Assembly (NCBI GenBank): GCA_002500605.1
Contig: DLRR01000012.1
Location: forward strand, 183,718 to 247,717
From: Nitrospinaceae bacterium UBA7883
Lineage (GTDB): Bacteria > Nitrospinota_A > UBA7883
Reading direction: 5' to 3'
Length of the DNA: 64,000 bases
The position numbers and the translations under genes are program-made. Of this stretch, positions 8,654 to 18,101 are shown one piece after another. Below the pieces are notes generated by a model. It was given only the letters and a program-made list of their open reading frames with translations, searched no databases and was not told where the DNA came from. Position 1 is the first letter of the stretch. Every line of letters begins with the position of its first letter.

Positions 8654-10405
8654 TTACAAAGCTGAAGCAAACATACCATTGACCTTAGCCTTATCAGCCA
8701 ATGTCTTAGGCCATCTAAGTTTCACCTCAAACCCATGTCCTATATCCGACTGAATGTTGACATGACCATTATGAAGCTCAATTATCTTTTTCACTGAGGG
8801 GAGGCCCAGTCCCACACCTTTTATACGAGATTTAACTTGGTAGTATTCATCAAAAAGTTTGGGGCAAAGCTTCGCTTCAACACCATCGCCATCATCTTTA
8901 AATATGACTCCTATTTCAGTGTCTGAGCTAAGTACAGTTATCTTTATCGTAGAATGTGCATGTTTTATAGCATTACCTATTAGATTAATAAAAACCCTCT
9001 CAATCTGTGTTACATCTAAATCAACAGGTATTGGATCCCCATACTGACATTTTTCCTTGTTTACAGTTTTTCCATTTATCTCCACTTTAGTTTTTCGCAT
9101 CGCAAACTCTGGTAAATATACAGATAAAGCTGATACTAGAGGAGTATAGATATCACACCTCGAAATATCTAGTGACAGCTTTCCTGATTTTATTTTGGCG
9201 TAAACCAAAATATCTTCGGTAAAACGTGTAATTTTCTCTGTAGCTTTTATTATGTTTCCTGCAATATAGTTTATATCTTTTTTCGCAGTGTCGTCTGCCA
9301 TCGCACTAAGAATTTTAGCAAAACCATCTACCGGACTTATAAGTGACAGAAGGTCGTGGGTTAACGAAAAATACAACTGTTCCTTCTCAGCCTCCCTTTC
9401 TGTTATCTGTTCAAAAAGCCGTGCGTTCTCTACAGCCACTGCACACTGGTTTGCAACCGCTTTTAAAAGAAACACAGAATCTTCACCATACAGTTGTTTC
9501 TTGCTGTAACTTTGCACCGAAACAACTCCTACAACTTGATCTTTGAAAATCATAGGCGCTCCTAGCCATGATTTCGCTGGACGGCCGCCATGACGTATGC
9601 CGAGCCTTACACATTCCTTTTCTGTGTCGTCGGTCATTAACAACGGTTTTTTGTTTTTAATTATCCAGCTGTTTATGCCGTTCGAAAGTTGATAAACTTC
9701 CGGTCGATCTAAGTCTGACCCATCAGAAAAGTAACTTGCCAAAAATGATAGTTCTCGCCGATTGTTATCATATGTAATAACGTTTACCTCATCAGTTTCT
9801 AAAACTGTCCCTAGCGTAGAAACAATCTCTTTAACCATGTCTTTCAGATTAAGCTTGGATGTTATCAAACCCCCTATGGTGTTGACAGTATGCATGTCTT
9901 TAGCACGCTGTCGGTCAAATACAATTGCTTTTACCCTGTCTGTTGCCAAACCGACATGTTCTAGCATCGTTTCTAAAAGTGCGATTGATTTGTGATTTTT
10001 CTCCAACGGCTGTCGTGACAAAACCAGAAATAGTCCTAGCTTATCTTCTCCGGAGATTATGGGAGCGCATAGCCCCGAAACAAAACCTGAATCACGGCAA
10101 AGCCCGTTTGGTAAAGAGTCAAAAAAGGTAATAGTTCTTTCTTTAACAGTTGAAAGGCACGCACATTGAGTAGCATTTGGCCATTCAAAGCAAAGTTTAG
10201 CGCCCCCACTAGAAACATCTGCTCTAATCCCATTTTCCCCTGTGTTAATACTTATGGCTATAGCACAGTTGCTAAACTCCGGCAACTCACTAAGTCCAGC
10301 AACAACATGTTTAAGAGCTGTTTCAAGATGCTCTGGTGTGCTAGCACTGTTCAAAGGAGTTGCCCAGCGGCGAAGCCACATAATATATTTGATATCAGAT
10401 TCCAT
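8654..10405 (-). CDS. GAF-domain sensor histidine kinase
   Basis: The 583-residue product has no obvious membrane segment, so it is probably a cytoplasmic sensor. It has a degenerate GAF-like region (about 20-160), a clear GAF domain (about 180-330), a HisKA helix with His350 in SLTHDLLSLISP, and a HATPase domain with an N-box (NLIGNAIKHA), G1 (DDGDGVEA) and G2 (GVGLGLPSV). Dimerisation and autophosphorylation on His350, then transfer to the downstream regulator, follow from the family. I chose the ATG at 10405, which shares one base with the upstream nucleosidase stop (TGATG), over the TTG at 10408. The ligand sensed by the GAF domains is unknown. Confidence 0.92.
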   Translation of the reverse strand: MESDIKYIMWLRRWATPLNSASTPEHLETALKHVVAGLSELPEFSNCAIAISINTGENGIRADVSSGGAKLCFEWPNATQCACLSTVKERTITFFDSLPNGLCRDSGFVSGLCAPIISGEDKLGLFLVLSRQPLEKNHKSIALLETMLEHVGLATDRVKAIVFDRQRAKDMHTVNTIGGLITSKLNLKDMVKEIVSTLGTVLETDEVNVITYDNNRRELSFLASYFSDGSDLDRPEVYQLSNGINSWIIKNKKPLLMTDDTEKECVRLGIRHGGRPAKSWLGAPMIFKDQVVGVVSVQSYSKKQLYGEDSVFLLKAVANQCAVAVENARLFEQITEREAEKEQLYFSLTHDLLSLISPVDGFAKILSAMADDTAKKDINYIAGNIIKATEKITRFTEDILVYAKIKSGKLSLDISRCDIYTPLVSALSVYLPEFAMRKTKVEINGKTVNKEKCQYGDPIPVDLDVTQIERVFINLIGNAIKHAHSTIKITVLSSDTEIGVIFKDDGDGVEAKLCPKLFDEYYQVKSRIKGVGLGLPSVKKIIELHNGHVNIQSDIGHGFEVKLRWPKTLADKAKVNGMFASAL

Positions 10406-11136
10406 CAAACTTCCCTCCCTACATCAGGCATTGCCTCCGTTGTTGCCCAATGGTCAATCATCATTCTTATTACGCCTGCATTATTTCGTGCTGCTGGTAA
10501 AGCGTGTTTTAAGAACTGATCCTTCGCCACCCTATCTTTCCAATCAAAACCATTTTTTTTATCCATGAATTGACCTAACTGGCAATCAATTTCATCGGTT
10601 ATAGCCCTTACAACAAGACTACTAATTCCATTTTCTAGCGCTACATTAGCGATTGACCACGACTCCATATCAACTATTACTGCTCCATCTTTCGCAGCAA
10701 GCTTTTTATCCGCACTATTAAACGGTCTATCTACTTGTAAACATTTACCACCTACTGATATGTTGGGGCTATTAAGAAGGTTGGAATTAATTGTAGCTAA
10801 TTTTAGTGGTGTTGAATCTTTTCCATAGAGCCCCACGCTGTCAACAACCACTACCTGCCCAATTTTTAAAGTTGGTTCAACGGCCCCGGCAAATCCAAAG
10901 TTCACAATTTTACTCGGATTAAACTCACCCACAGTCAGAAGTGCGGCCTTGTTTGCCGCCTCCATTCCAACACCACCAACAACTACTATAATTGGGGTCG
11001 ACTTGTGTTCACATCGGTAGATATGTATCCCTTTATGTGATTTTCTGTCTATACTAGTAAAATTATTTAGAACTGGCTCAGCTTCAATAGCCAATGCACA
11101 TATTAGAACAGTTGTTTTTCTAGATTCGCTACACAT
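10405..11136 (-). CDS. Nucleoside phosphorylase/nucleosidase superfamily protein
   Basis: The 243-residue product has the PNP/UDP phosphorylase fold of MTA/SAH nucleosidase, futalosine hydrolase and HpnG. It shows an opening ICALAIEAEPVL, a glycine-rich VVVVGGVGMEAANKAA, the NFGFAGAVEP turn and the ribose-binding VDMESWSIANVA (about residues 155-166), followed by VVRAITDE with the catalytic-type Asp. Which nucleoside it cleaves cannot be read from sequence; no mqn or hopanoid genes are nearby. It is the first gene of a tight three-gene run with the histidine kinase and response regulator, so its expression is tied to that signalling pair. Confidence 0.8.
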   Translation of the reverse strand: MCSESRKTTVLICALAIEAEPVLNNFTSIDRKSHKGIHIYRCEHKSTPIIVVVGGVGMEAANKAALLTVGEFNPSKIVNFGFAGAVEPTLKIGQVVVVDSVGLYGKDSTPLKLATINSNLLNSPNISVGGKCLQVDRPFNSADKKLAAKDGAVIVDMESWSIANVALENGISSLVVRAITDEIDCQLGQFMDKKNGFDWKDRVAKDQFLKHALPAARNNAGVIRMMIDHWATTEAMPDVGREV

Positions 11137-11147
11137 TAGTCGACTAT

Positions 11148-11189
11148 TTGATATATTTATATGATAATTAATAAATATTAATATATCAA
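11148..11189. repeat. AT-rich inverted repeat in the divergent intergenic region
   Basis: TTGATATATT (11148-11157) is matched by its reverse complement AATATATCAA (11180-11189) across about 22 nt of AT-rich DNA. It lies 12 bp upstream of the nucleosidase start on one side and before the RDD gene on the other. It could be a regulator binding site for the nucleosidase-kinase-regulator operon. Chance is possible in such AT-rich DNA. Confidence 0.35.
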
Positions 11190-11213
11190 TTAAAAAAACT
11201 TTGCCCTATGTGT

Positions 11214-11277
11214 TGCCCCGCCACTTAGCAATTGTGGCACTTTTAGCTATCCCGTCAGACTATTTACAGTTGGGGCA
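11214..11277. other. Potential nested stem-loop between divergent genes
   Basis: An outer pair TGCCCC (11214-11219) with GGGGCA (11272-11277) encloses an adjacent hairpin GCCAC (11220-11224) and GTGGC (11234-11238). The GC-rich arms stand out in AT-rich surroundings. The region may form an RNA leader upstream of the RDD gene; no known riboswitch class is recognised. Confidence 0.3.
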
Positions 11278-11354
11278 CTATCGTTGATTTGCATTTAATC
11301 AAAAATTATATTAACGTTAAATTACCGGTTTATTGGAATAAAACATCATTGTCT

Positions 11355-11792
11355 ATGAAAATTGATTGCGCTTCCTTTTCGAGAAGACTCTTTGCATACA
11401 TTTTTGATAACATATTAGCCTTTTCCATTACTTTCATGTTATCTGGCTTTGCAGTTAATTATAGTAGTCTTGATTTGCAACAAGTTAGAATATTAGACCT
11501 ACTTTATATAGCCATTTACACATGGCTTTTACATAACATTGTCTGTCTAGGATATTTTACCCTTACAATAGGAGGATGGGGCCTTACAGTAGGAAAATTG
11601 ATCATGGGGATAAAGGTAATCAGAAAAGAAAAAATATCAGAGATTTCATATTTAATAGCTTTTATAAGAGCATTTGGATACCTAGTGAGCAGTATAATTT
11701 TCTACCTTGGTTTCTTGTGGGCTTTAGTTGATAGAAATCACCAGACTCTCCACGACAAATTTGCCAGTACGGTTGTTGTGGAAATAGAGTAG
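11355..11792 (+). CDS. RDD family membrane protein
   Basis: From the ATG at 11355 the product is 145 residues. It has the RDD-type opening (SRRLFAYIFDNILAF, with the Arg and Asp of the motif) and about three hydrophobic helices. The gap between the second and third contains VGKLIMGIKVIRK, and the final stretch is LVDRNHQTLHDKFASTVVV, both typical of RDD proteins. It is an inner membrane protein of unknown function; some relatives are linked to ion transport. A longer frame starts at a TTG at 11289, but the added 22 residues do not resemble the family and no clear ribosome binding site decides the start. Confidence 0.75.
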   Translation: MKIDCASFSRRLFAYIFDNILAFSITFMLSGFAVNYSSLDLQQVRILDLLYIAIYTWLLHNIVCLGYFTLTIGGWGLTVGKLIMGIKVIRKEKISEISYLIAFIRAFGYLVSSIIFYLGFLWALVDRNHQTLHDKFASTVVVEIE

Positions 11793-11889
11793 CCCCATCG
11801 CTATAATCTAGTGCTTGTTTGCCGAAAAATAAACAACCTATTGAACCTTGTCTAAAGGTATATAGGAAAAAATGGAGTTTAGCTGAAAA

Positions 11890-13032
11890 ATGAAAAAGCG
11901 ATATCTCATCTCTCCGGGCCCTACTCCCGTTCCTGAGGATGTGTTGCTAGAAATGGCAAAACCAATGATACACCATAGGACTACACAATTTTCAGCCATT
12001 TTCAAGGAATGCGCCGAAGGGTTAAAAAATCTTTTTAAAACAAAAAACACCGTCATGATGCTTGCTTCATCTGGCACGGGAGCTATGGACGCCTCCGTCT
12101 CAAACATTTTTACAAAAGGTGATACAGCCCTAGTGATAAATGGAGGGAAGTTTGGGGAACGATGGGAAAAAATTTGTAGGGCCTACGGGCTGAATGTGGA
12201 GGTGGTTAATGTTGAGTGGGGCGAGGCAGTTGATGTCGATATCATAAGAAAGAAACTTGCCGCCAATCCAAGCATTGCCGGTGTTTTTACCCAAGGATCA
12301 GAAACTTCAACAACGGCTGCCCATCCGATTAAGGAGATAGCTGCACTAACAAAGGACACCGACACATTACTTATAGTCGATGGCATAACAGCTGTTGGAG
12401 TGTATGATCTTCCCATGGATAATTGGGGCATAGATGTTTTATTGACAGGGTCGCAAAAGGCATTAATGTTGCCACCTGGCCTTGCTTTCATAGCTCTGTC
12501 GGATAAGGCTTGGGAAAAATCGGAAAACTGCAATCTACCACATTTTTATATAGACCTTAATAAAGAGAGAGAGGCTATCAGCAAAGATACATCTGCCTTT
12601 ACACCAGCAGTGTCACTGATCGTCGGGCTTCGCAAGGTCTTGCAGATGCTAGAAAATGAAGGTTACGAAAACGTTTATAAACGCCACGATGCTCTGGCAC
12701 GTGCAGCAAGGGCAGGCGCAGAAGCGTTAGGATTAAGGTTACTTGCTCCTAACTCCCCGTCCAACGCTGCCACAGGGCTATTCGTTCCATCAGGAGTAGA
12801 CGGAGGCAAGGTTGTTAAAGAATTAAGAGAAAACTATGGCGTCACTTTTGCTGGCGGGCAAGACCAGCTAAAAGGAAAGATTGTTCGTATAGCCCATCTT
12901 GGATATTTTGACTCGTTTGATATTATTATAGCAATTTCAGCATTGGAAATGGCATTTTCCAATCATGGTGCCGATATCAACTATGGCGCTGGTGTGGCAG
13001 CTGCTCAGGCTATCCTGAACGAAAGGTACTAA
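11890..13032 (+). CDS. Class V aminotransferase (serine/alanine-glyoxylate type)
   Basis: The 380-residue PLP enzyme opens with LISPGPTPVPEDVL, typical of the serine-pyruvate/alanine-glyoxylate aminotransferase group. It has an SSGTGAMDASVSN phosphate-binding segment and the Schiff-base Lys in TGSQKALMLPPGLA (about residue 193). It sits 49 nt before serA on the same strand. In several lineages this pairing supplies the phosphoserine aminotransferase step in place of SerC, so it probably transaminates 3-phosphohydroxypyruvate here. Serine-glyoxylate exchange is the alternative. Confidence 0.88.
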   Translation: MKKRYLISPGPTPVPEDVLLEMAKPMIHHRTTQFSAIFKECAEGLKNLFKTKNTVMMLASSGTGAMDASVSNIFTKGDTALVINGGKFGERWEKICRAYGLNVEVVNVEWGEAVDVDIIRKKLAANPSIAGVFTQGSETSTTAAHPIKEIAALTKDTDTLLIVDGITAVGVYDLPMDNWGIDVLLTGSQKALMLPPGLAFIALSDKAWEKSENCNLPHFYIDLNKEREAISKDTSAFTPAVSLIVGLRKVLQMLENEGYENVYKRHDALARAARAGAEALGLRLLAPNSPSNAATGLFVPSGVDGGKVVKELRENYGVTFAGGQDQLKGKIVRIAHLGYFDSFDIIIAISALEMAFSNHGADINYGAGVAAAQAILNERY

Positions 13033-13081
13033 ATAAGTTAGGCCTTGTGCCTAGATAAAACAAACTTTAAAAAGGTAAAAA

Positions 13082-14674
13082 ATGAGTATAGCTAAAGTAC
13101 TTGTTAGCGACAAGCTATCTGAAAATGGAATCAAAATTCTTCGGGACACTCCAGGAATAGAAGTAGACGTTAAGACTGGGATGAGCCCAGATGAACTATT
13201 ACAAGTAATACCGCAATATAACGGACTAATCATTCGATCGGCCACTAAAGTTACGACCGAAGTTCTGGATGCGGCTACCAACCTTAAGGTAGTCGGACGC
13301 GCAGGTATTGGAGTTGATAACGTTGACATAAAAGCTGCTTCTGCTAAGGGAGTAGTCGTAATGAACACACCAGGTGGAAATACCAATACAACCGCTGAGC
13401 ATGCCATAAGCATGATGATGGCTCTATGCCGCCAAATTCCTCAGGCAACGGCCTCAGTAAAAGGTGGAAAGTGGGAAAAGAAGAGGTTCATGGGCATGGA
13501 ACTTTTCAACAAGACCCTTGGAGTTGTTGGTATAGGTCGTATAGGATCAATTGTTGTTGCTAGGGCCAGAGGATTAGCGATGAAGGTTATAGCCTTTGAT
13601 CCATTTATTTCTGATGAAGCCGCTGAAAAAATGGCTGTTGAAAAAGTGACACTAGATGATCTTTTCGCTAGAGCAGATATAATTTCCTGCCATACCCCTC
13701 TTACTGATGAAACCAGACACATTATAGGTGACGAGGCTTTCGCAAAAATGAAAGATGGTGTGCGAATAATAAACTGTGCCCGTGGTGGGATTGTTGATGA
13801 AACTGCACTAGCAAAGGCAATCAAGTCCGGAAAGGTGGCTGGAGCAGCGATAGATGTTTTTGAAACGGAACCACCGGACCCTGAGCTTGAACTTTTAGAA
13901 ATGGAAGAGGTAATATTTACTCCACACCTCGGCGCTTCGACAAGCGAGGCTCAGGAAAAAGTTGCTTTAGCTGTTGCCGAACAGTTTGTGGAATTTTTCA
14001 ATAATGGGATGATAATAAACGCCATAAACATGCCACAAATTGACCCAGAACAGTTAGCAAAGGTGAGACCTTATCTTTCACTTGCAGAACAGATGGGAGC
14101 GTTTACTGCCCAAATTGCCGAAGGTGGGCTAAAAAGAGTACAGATTGAATATATGGGTGAATTGTCCAATGTGGATCAGAGGCCAATTACCCAGGCAATC
14201 TTAAAAGGCATACTGACTTGTTATGTTGGACCATCTGTTAATTTAGTTAACGCACCATACCTAGCTGACTCAAGAGGTGTTACTGTTTCAGCAGCCACCA
14301 GCTCAGTTAAACGAAACTTTGCATCCCTTCTTGGATTGCGATTAATCACTGAAACTGATGATGTTTACGTGGAAGGCACCGTATTTATTAGTGGAAAGCC
14401 TCGTCTGGTTAAACTGCAGGAAGTAATAATAGAAGCCCAACTCGAAGGGAACATGATTATTTTCACTAATGATGATAAACCGGGAGTAATAGGTAATGTT
14501 GGAGCATACTTAGGGGATGCTGGAGTAAACATTGCCGCTTTTCACCTTGGTAGGGAGAGCGTTGGAGGCAGAGCCATATCGATAGTAAATGTGGATCAGC
14601 AGCCAACTCAAAGTCAACTAAGTGAGCTAGGTAAAATTGAAAATATTATTGATGTTAAGTTAGCCAGCCTTTAG
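13082..14674 (+). CDS. serA: D-3-phosphoglycerate dehydrogenase, long form
   Basis: The 530-residue product is the long SerA: a substrate-binding domain, an NAD-binding Rossmann segment (GVVGIGRIGSIVVARARG, about 146-163), the catalytic Arg region (INCARGGIVDETAL), a Glu/His pair (FETEPP and FTPHLGAS), an allosteric substrate-binding domain and a C-terminal ACT domain (residues about 455-530: IFTNDDKPGVIGNVGAYLG). It oxidises 3-phosphoglycerate to 3-phosphohydroxypyruvate, the first step of serine synthesis. The ACT domain suggests serine feedback. It probably forms an operon with the upstream aminotransferase. Confidence 0.96.
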   Translation: MSIAKVLVSDKLSENGIKILRDTPGIEVDVKTGMSPDELLQVIPQYNGLIIRSATKVTTEVLDAATNLKVVGRAGIGVDNVDIKAASAKGVVVMNTPGGNTNTTAEHAISMMMALCRQIPQATASVKGGKWEKKRFMGMELFNKTLGVVGIGRIGSIVVARARGLAMKVIAFDPFISDEAAEKMAVEKVTLDDLFARADIISCHTPLTDETRHIIGDEAFAKMKDGVRIINCARGGIVDETALAKAIKSGKVAGAAIDVFETEPPDPELELLEMEEVIFTPHLGASTSEAQEKVALAVAEQFVEFFNNGMIINAINMPQIDPEQLAKVRPYLSLAEQMGAFTAQIAEGGLKRVQIEYMGELSNVDQRPITQAILKGILTCYVGPSVNLVNAPYLADSRGVTVSAATSSVKRNFASLLGLRLITETDDVYVEGTVFISGKPRLVKLQEVIIEAQLEGNMIIFTNDDKPGVIGNVGAYLGDAGVNIAAFHLGRESVGGRAISIVNVDQQPTQSQLSELGKIENIIDVKLASL

Positions 14675-14738
14675 TTAGCTTAAGTTAAGCTAATTAAATT
14701 CTATGACAAAATGATTGTTCTCACTTAAGGGGGAGGTA

Positions 14739-16016
14739 ATGTCCGTTCAAGCCATCATTGGTGTCCAGTGGGGCGATGAGGGTAAAGGAAAAATCGTCGA
14801 CATTTTATCAGAGGATAAAGATGTTATTGCTAGATATGCCGGTGGCGCAAATGCGGGCCATACTGTTGTAGTAGCTGACCAAGAGTACGTTCTTCACCTT
14901 ATCCCATCCGGAATCCTACGTAAAGGTAAGATCTGCGTAATAGGCAACGGAGTTGTTTTAGACCCTGATGCTTTCCTTACCGAAATAGAGATTCTTGGCG
15001 AGAAAGGCATCGAGGTTGATGGGTCATTATTTATTAGCCAAAAAGCACATCTAATAATGCCTTATCACAAGCAACTCGACAAAGCTTCGGAAAGTGGCGA
15101 AACCATAGGGGTAAAAATTGGAACTACTGGCAGAGGAATAGGTCCAGCATACTCAGACAAGGCCTCACGTCTAGGTATCCGAGTGGCAGACCTGTTGAAA
15201 CCGGATTATCTAAAAACCCGTGTAGAGCATGCCGCTGAAATAAAAAACACTGTACTGAAGCAATATTATGGACAAAAACCGTTAGATACTGCTCAGATCG
15301 TTGAGCAGTACCTTGGGTATGCTGAAAAGCTAAAAGGGTTCATTGCCGATTGCGGACCTTTAGTAAGAAAAGCTATTCAAGATGGAAAAAAAGTTTTGGC
15401 TGAAGGAGCCCAAGGAACCATGCTCGATATAGACCACGGAACCTACCCTTTTGTAACGTCTTCAAACGCAAGCATCTCTGGTGTCTGCTCTGGGCTCGGG
15501 ATACCACCAAAGGATATCTCGAACATCTTAGGTATTATGAAAGCTTATACAACAAGGGTTGGGGAAGGACCATTGCCGACAGAACTAAATGACAAAGTTG
15601 GTAAGCAATTACGAGAACATGGGGGCGAATTTGGAGCAACCACTGGTAGGCCAAGACGCTGTGGTTGGCTTGATGGAGTAGTGGGAAGATTTTCAGTAGC
15701 AATCAATGGAATGGATACTATTGCCCTAACAAAACTTGATGTGTTGGATCACTTTGCGGAGTTAAAAATCTGCATTGGGTATAGAATAGATGGTGTGGTT
15801 CACAATGAAATGCCAGATGACACTGACCTAGTAGCAAGAGCGGAACCAGTTTACGAAAATCACCGTGGTTGGATGAGCAAGACGGCAGGCATGGATAAGT
15901 ATGATCAACTGCCAGATGAGGCAAAAAGGTATGTAGACAGAGTTGAAGAAGTTGTTGGAACTTCTGTGAGCATAATATCTACTGGGCAAGCGCGGGACTC
16001 TGTAATAGTAAGGTAA
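14739..16016 (+). CDS. purA: Adenylosuccinate synthetase
   Basis: The 425-residue product starts MSVQAIIGVQWGDEGKGKIV, the classic P-loop and catalytic Asp/His region. It also shows GGANAGHTV, the IMP-binding GTTGRGIGPAYSDK, the GVGEGPLPTEL segment and the C-terminal GTP-binding VGTSVSIISTGQARDS. It joins IMP and aspartate with GTP to give adenylosuccinate. A frame-open ATG lies 24 nt upstream (14715), but the family start and an AAGGGGG-type ribosome binding site favour 14739. Confidence 0.96.
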   Translation: MSVQAIIGVQWGDEGKGKIVDILSEDKDVIARYAGGANAGHTVVVADQEYVLHLIPSGILRKGKICVIGNGVVLDPDAFLTEIEILGEKGIEVDGSLFISQKAHLIMPYHKQLDKASESGETIGVKIGTTGRGIGPAYSDKASRLGIRVADLLKPDYLKTRVEHAAEIKNTVLKQYYGQKPLDTAQIVEQYLGYAEKLKGFIADCGPLVRKAIQDGKKVLAEGAQGTMLDIDHGTYPFVTSSNASISGVCSGLGIPPKDISNILGIMKAYTTRVGEGPLPTELNDKVGKQLREHGGEFGATTGRPRRCGWLDGVVGRFSVAINGMDTIALTKLDVLDHFAELKICIGYRIDGVVHNEMPDDTDLVARAEPVYENHRGWMSKTAGMDKYDQLPDEAKRYVDRVEEVVGTSVSIISTGQARDSVIVR

Positions 16017-16091
16017 ACAAGTTAGCCAAAACAAAATTTCTAACTCTGAGAAAATGTCAACAGCTTTCTAGATTCCTTCCAGGAGTAAAAT

Positions 16092-17465
16092 ATGGCCCTA
16101 GCCGATTCACATTGCCACTTAAATGACCAGGCCTTTGATGAAGATCGAGATGAAGTAATTGAAAGATCCCGTAAATCTGGAGTGGAAATTATCCTCAATG
16201 TTGGCTACAGCATTGAAAACAGCCACAAGGCCATTGTGCTGGCAGAAAAATATCAAGGCATGTATGCATCAGTTGGAATCCATCCGCATCACGCTTCAAC
16301 TGTTACTAAAAAGTCCATCAGGGAATTAAAGGAAATGGCTGAGCACCCGATGGTTATCGCTATTGGTGAAACTGGACTCGATTATTACCGCAATCAATCC
16401 CCTAAGAATGACCAAGTCAAATCATTTCGCACCCATATAAATCTGGCAAAAGAAACGAGTAAACCTGTGATTGTGCACTGCCGAGATGCCATGGAAGATA
16501 CGCTGAAGATTTTAAGTAAAGAACGAATAAAAAAAGTATGTGGGGTCATGCATTGCTATAGCGGAACAGATTCAGATGTGTCAACAATATTAGATCTTGG
16601 AATGTATATTTCATTTTCTGCTAACATCACCTATCCAAAAGCCCATCTGCTTCGTGATGCAATGATGGCTACCCCTGGCCATCGTCTACTATTGGAAACA
16701 GACTCTCCATACCTAGCTCCACAAAAGAAAAGAGGCACACGGAACGAGCCTTCAAATTTAGCAATATTGGCAGACAATGCTGCCCGGATCCGTGGGATTA
16801 GCAGAGAGGATATAGAAAGGATTAGTGTTTCAAACTTTAAAACACTATTCAATATTGAAGATACGGGAAACGGAAGGATAACGTATAAAATTAGAAACTC
16901 ACTCTATGTAAATGTGACAAAAGAATGCACCAACGAGTGTTCTTTTTGTACTAGGTTTTACTCTGATAGCGTCCAAGGGCACAATCTTCGAATAACGCAT
17001 GATCCAACTGCAATCCAAATGATTAAAGCTATTGGTGACCCTTCCATTTACGATGAGATAGTATTTTGTGGTTTTGGAGAGCCTACACTACATTTGGATC
17101 GCATATTGGAAGTAGCGAAATCGGTTAAGAAACAGGGTGGAAAAGTGAGGCTTAACACCAACGGACATGGGTCAATAATAGCTAATCAAGATATTACCCC
17201 CGCGTTGTCAAAAGTAGTAGATCATATCTCGGTATCAATGAATGCAGCCGACAAAGATACCTACGACAATATTTGCCAACCGTTGATGCCAAACGCCTTC
17301 GACTCTATGCTGAAATTTATTAAAGATGCCAAAAAATGTGGGATTAAAGTTACCGCATCGGTGGTTGCTATACCGGATAAAGTTGATGTAGAAAAGTGTC
17401 GAAAACTGGCTGAAGTCGAATTGGGCGTTAGGTTTAGGGTGCGCAATTATAACTTAGTTGGATAG
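16092..17465 (+). CDS. TatD-like metallohydrolase fused to a radical SAM domain
   Basis: The 457-residue product is a fusion. Residues 1 to about 255 are a TatD-type TIM-barrel nuclease: ADSHCHLND (metal His pair), VGIHPHHA, IGETGLDYYR, IVHCRDAM, MHCYSG and LETDSPYLAP. From about 270 a radical SAM domain follows, with the C-x3-C-x2-C motif in TKECTNECSFCTRFY (about 276-290), a VFCGFGEPTLH segment, RLNTNGHGS and SMNAADKDTYDNI. It matches the TatD-associated radical SAM family known as separate or fused genes in some lineages; the chemistry of that domain is unknown. The upstream AGGAG sits 8 nt before the ATG. It may be co-transcribed with purA. Confidence 0.92.
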   Translation: MALADSHCHLNDQAFDEDRDEVIERSRKSGVEIILNVGYSIENSHKAIVLAEKYQGMYASVGIHPHHASTVTKKSIRELKEMAEHPMVIAIGETGLDYYRNQSPKNDQVKSFRTHINLAKETSKPVIVHCRDAMEDTLKILSKERIKKVCGVMHCYSGTDSDVSTILDLGMYISFSANITYPKAHLLRDAMMATPGHRLLLETDSPYLAPQKKRGTRNEPSNLAILADNAARIRGISREDIERISVSNFKTLFNIEDTGNGRITYKIRNSLYVNVTKECTNECSFCTRFYSDSVQGHNLRITHDPTAIQMIKAIGDPSIYDEIVFCGFGEPTLHLDRILEVAKSVKKQGGKVRLNTNGHGSIIANQDITPALSKVVDHISVSMNAADKDTYDNICQPLMPNAFDSMLKFIKDAKKCGIKVTASVVAIPDKVDVEKCRKLAEVELGVRFRVRNYNLVG

Positions 17466-17495
17466 CAAACAATGGCTATAGTTTTACATCATTTC

Positions 17496-18101
17496 TCAGC
17501 CCGAAATGACCAAAAGAGCACCCTTTATAATGTCTTCCAAGCTTGAGTTTGCATTTTGCAAACTATAGGAATTAACAGCACGCTGGGCCTCCTGTTTTTT
17601 ATAACCTAAGGCCATTAAGGCATCAACTGCATCAGAATCAGGCATGGAGACAGGTACAACTGATATTTCCCCACCAACTTCCGAAGTTGTAGCCGACAGT
17701 CCAGACAATTTGTCGGATAGCTCCATGATAATTCGTTCTGCAGTCTTTTTCCCCACTCCAGGTGCTGACGAAAGTTTCAAGACATTACGTTTGTTCACTG
17801 CATCAATTAATTCCTCACTCTTCAAACCGCTTAGAATGGTAATAGCTAATTTGGGCCCTATTTTATTCACACCTATCAAAAGGTTAAAAAGTTTCAGTTC
17901 TAGATTGGTGGCAAAGCCAAAAAGGGATATGGCATCTTCTTTTACATAAGTATGTATATGCAACTCTGTTGTATCACCTTTTTCCGGTAGGGAATAAAAA
18001 GTTGATAGTGATATATTAATTAAGTAACCAACATCACCAATTCTAAGAACTATATAACCAGGATGTTTTTCACGGATTATCCCGTTGAGCCAAGCAATCA
18101 T
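17496..18101 (-). CDS. ruvA: Holliday junction branch migration subunit RuvA
   Basis: The 201-residue product starts MIAWLNGIIREKHPGYIVLR as an OB-fold, has tandem helix-hairpin-helix motifs (LLIGVNKIGPKLAITILSG and LSSAPGVGKKTAERIIMEL) and a C-terminal RuvB-binding domain (DAVDALMALGYKKQEAQRAV). RuvA binds four-way junctions and guides RuvB. Its ATG overlaps the ruvC stop as ATGA. No ruvB lies next to it in this window. Confidence 0.95.
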   Translation of the reverse strand: MIAWLNGIIREKHPGYIVLRIGDVGYLINISLSTFYSLPEKGDTTELHIHTYVKEDAISLFGFATNLELKLFNLLIGVNKIGPKLAITILSGLKSEELIDAVNKRNVLKLSSAPGVGKKTAERIIMELSDKLSGLSATTSEVGGEISVVPVSMPDSDAVDALMALGYKKQEAQRAVNSYSLQNANSSLEDIIKGALLVISG

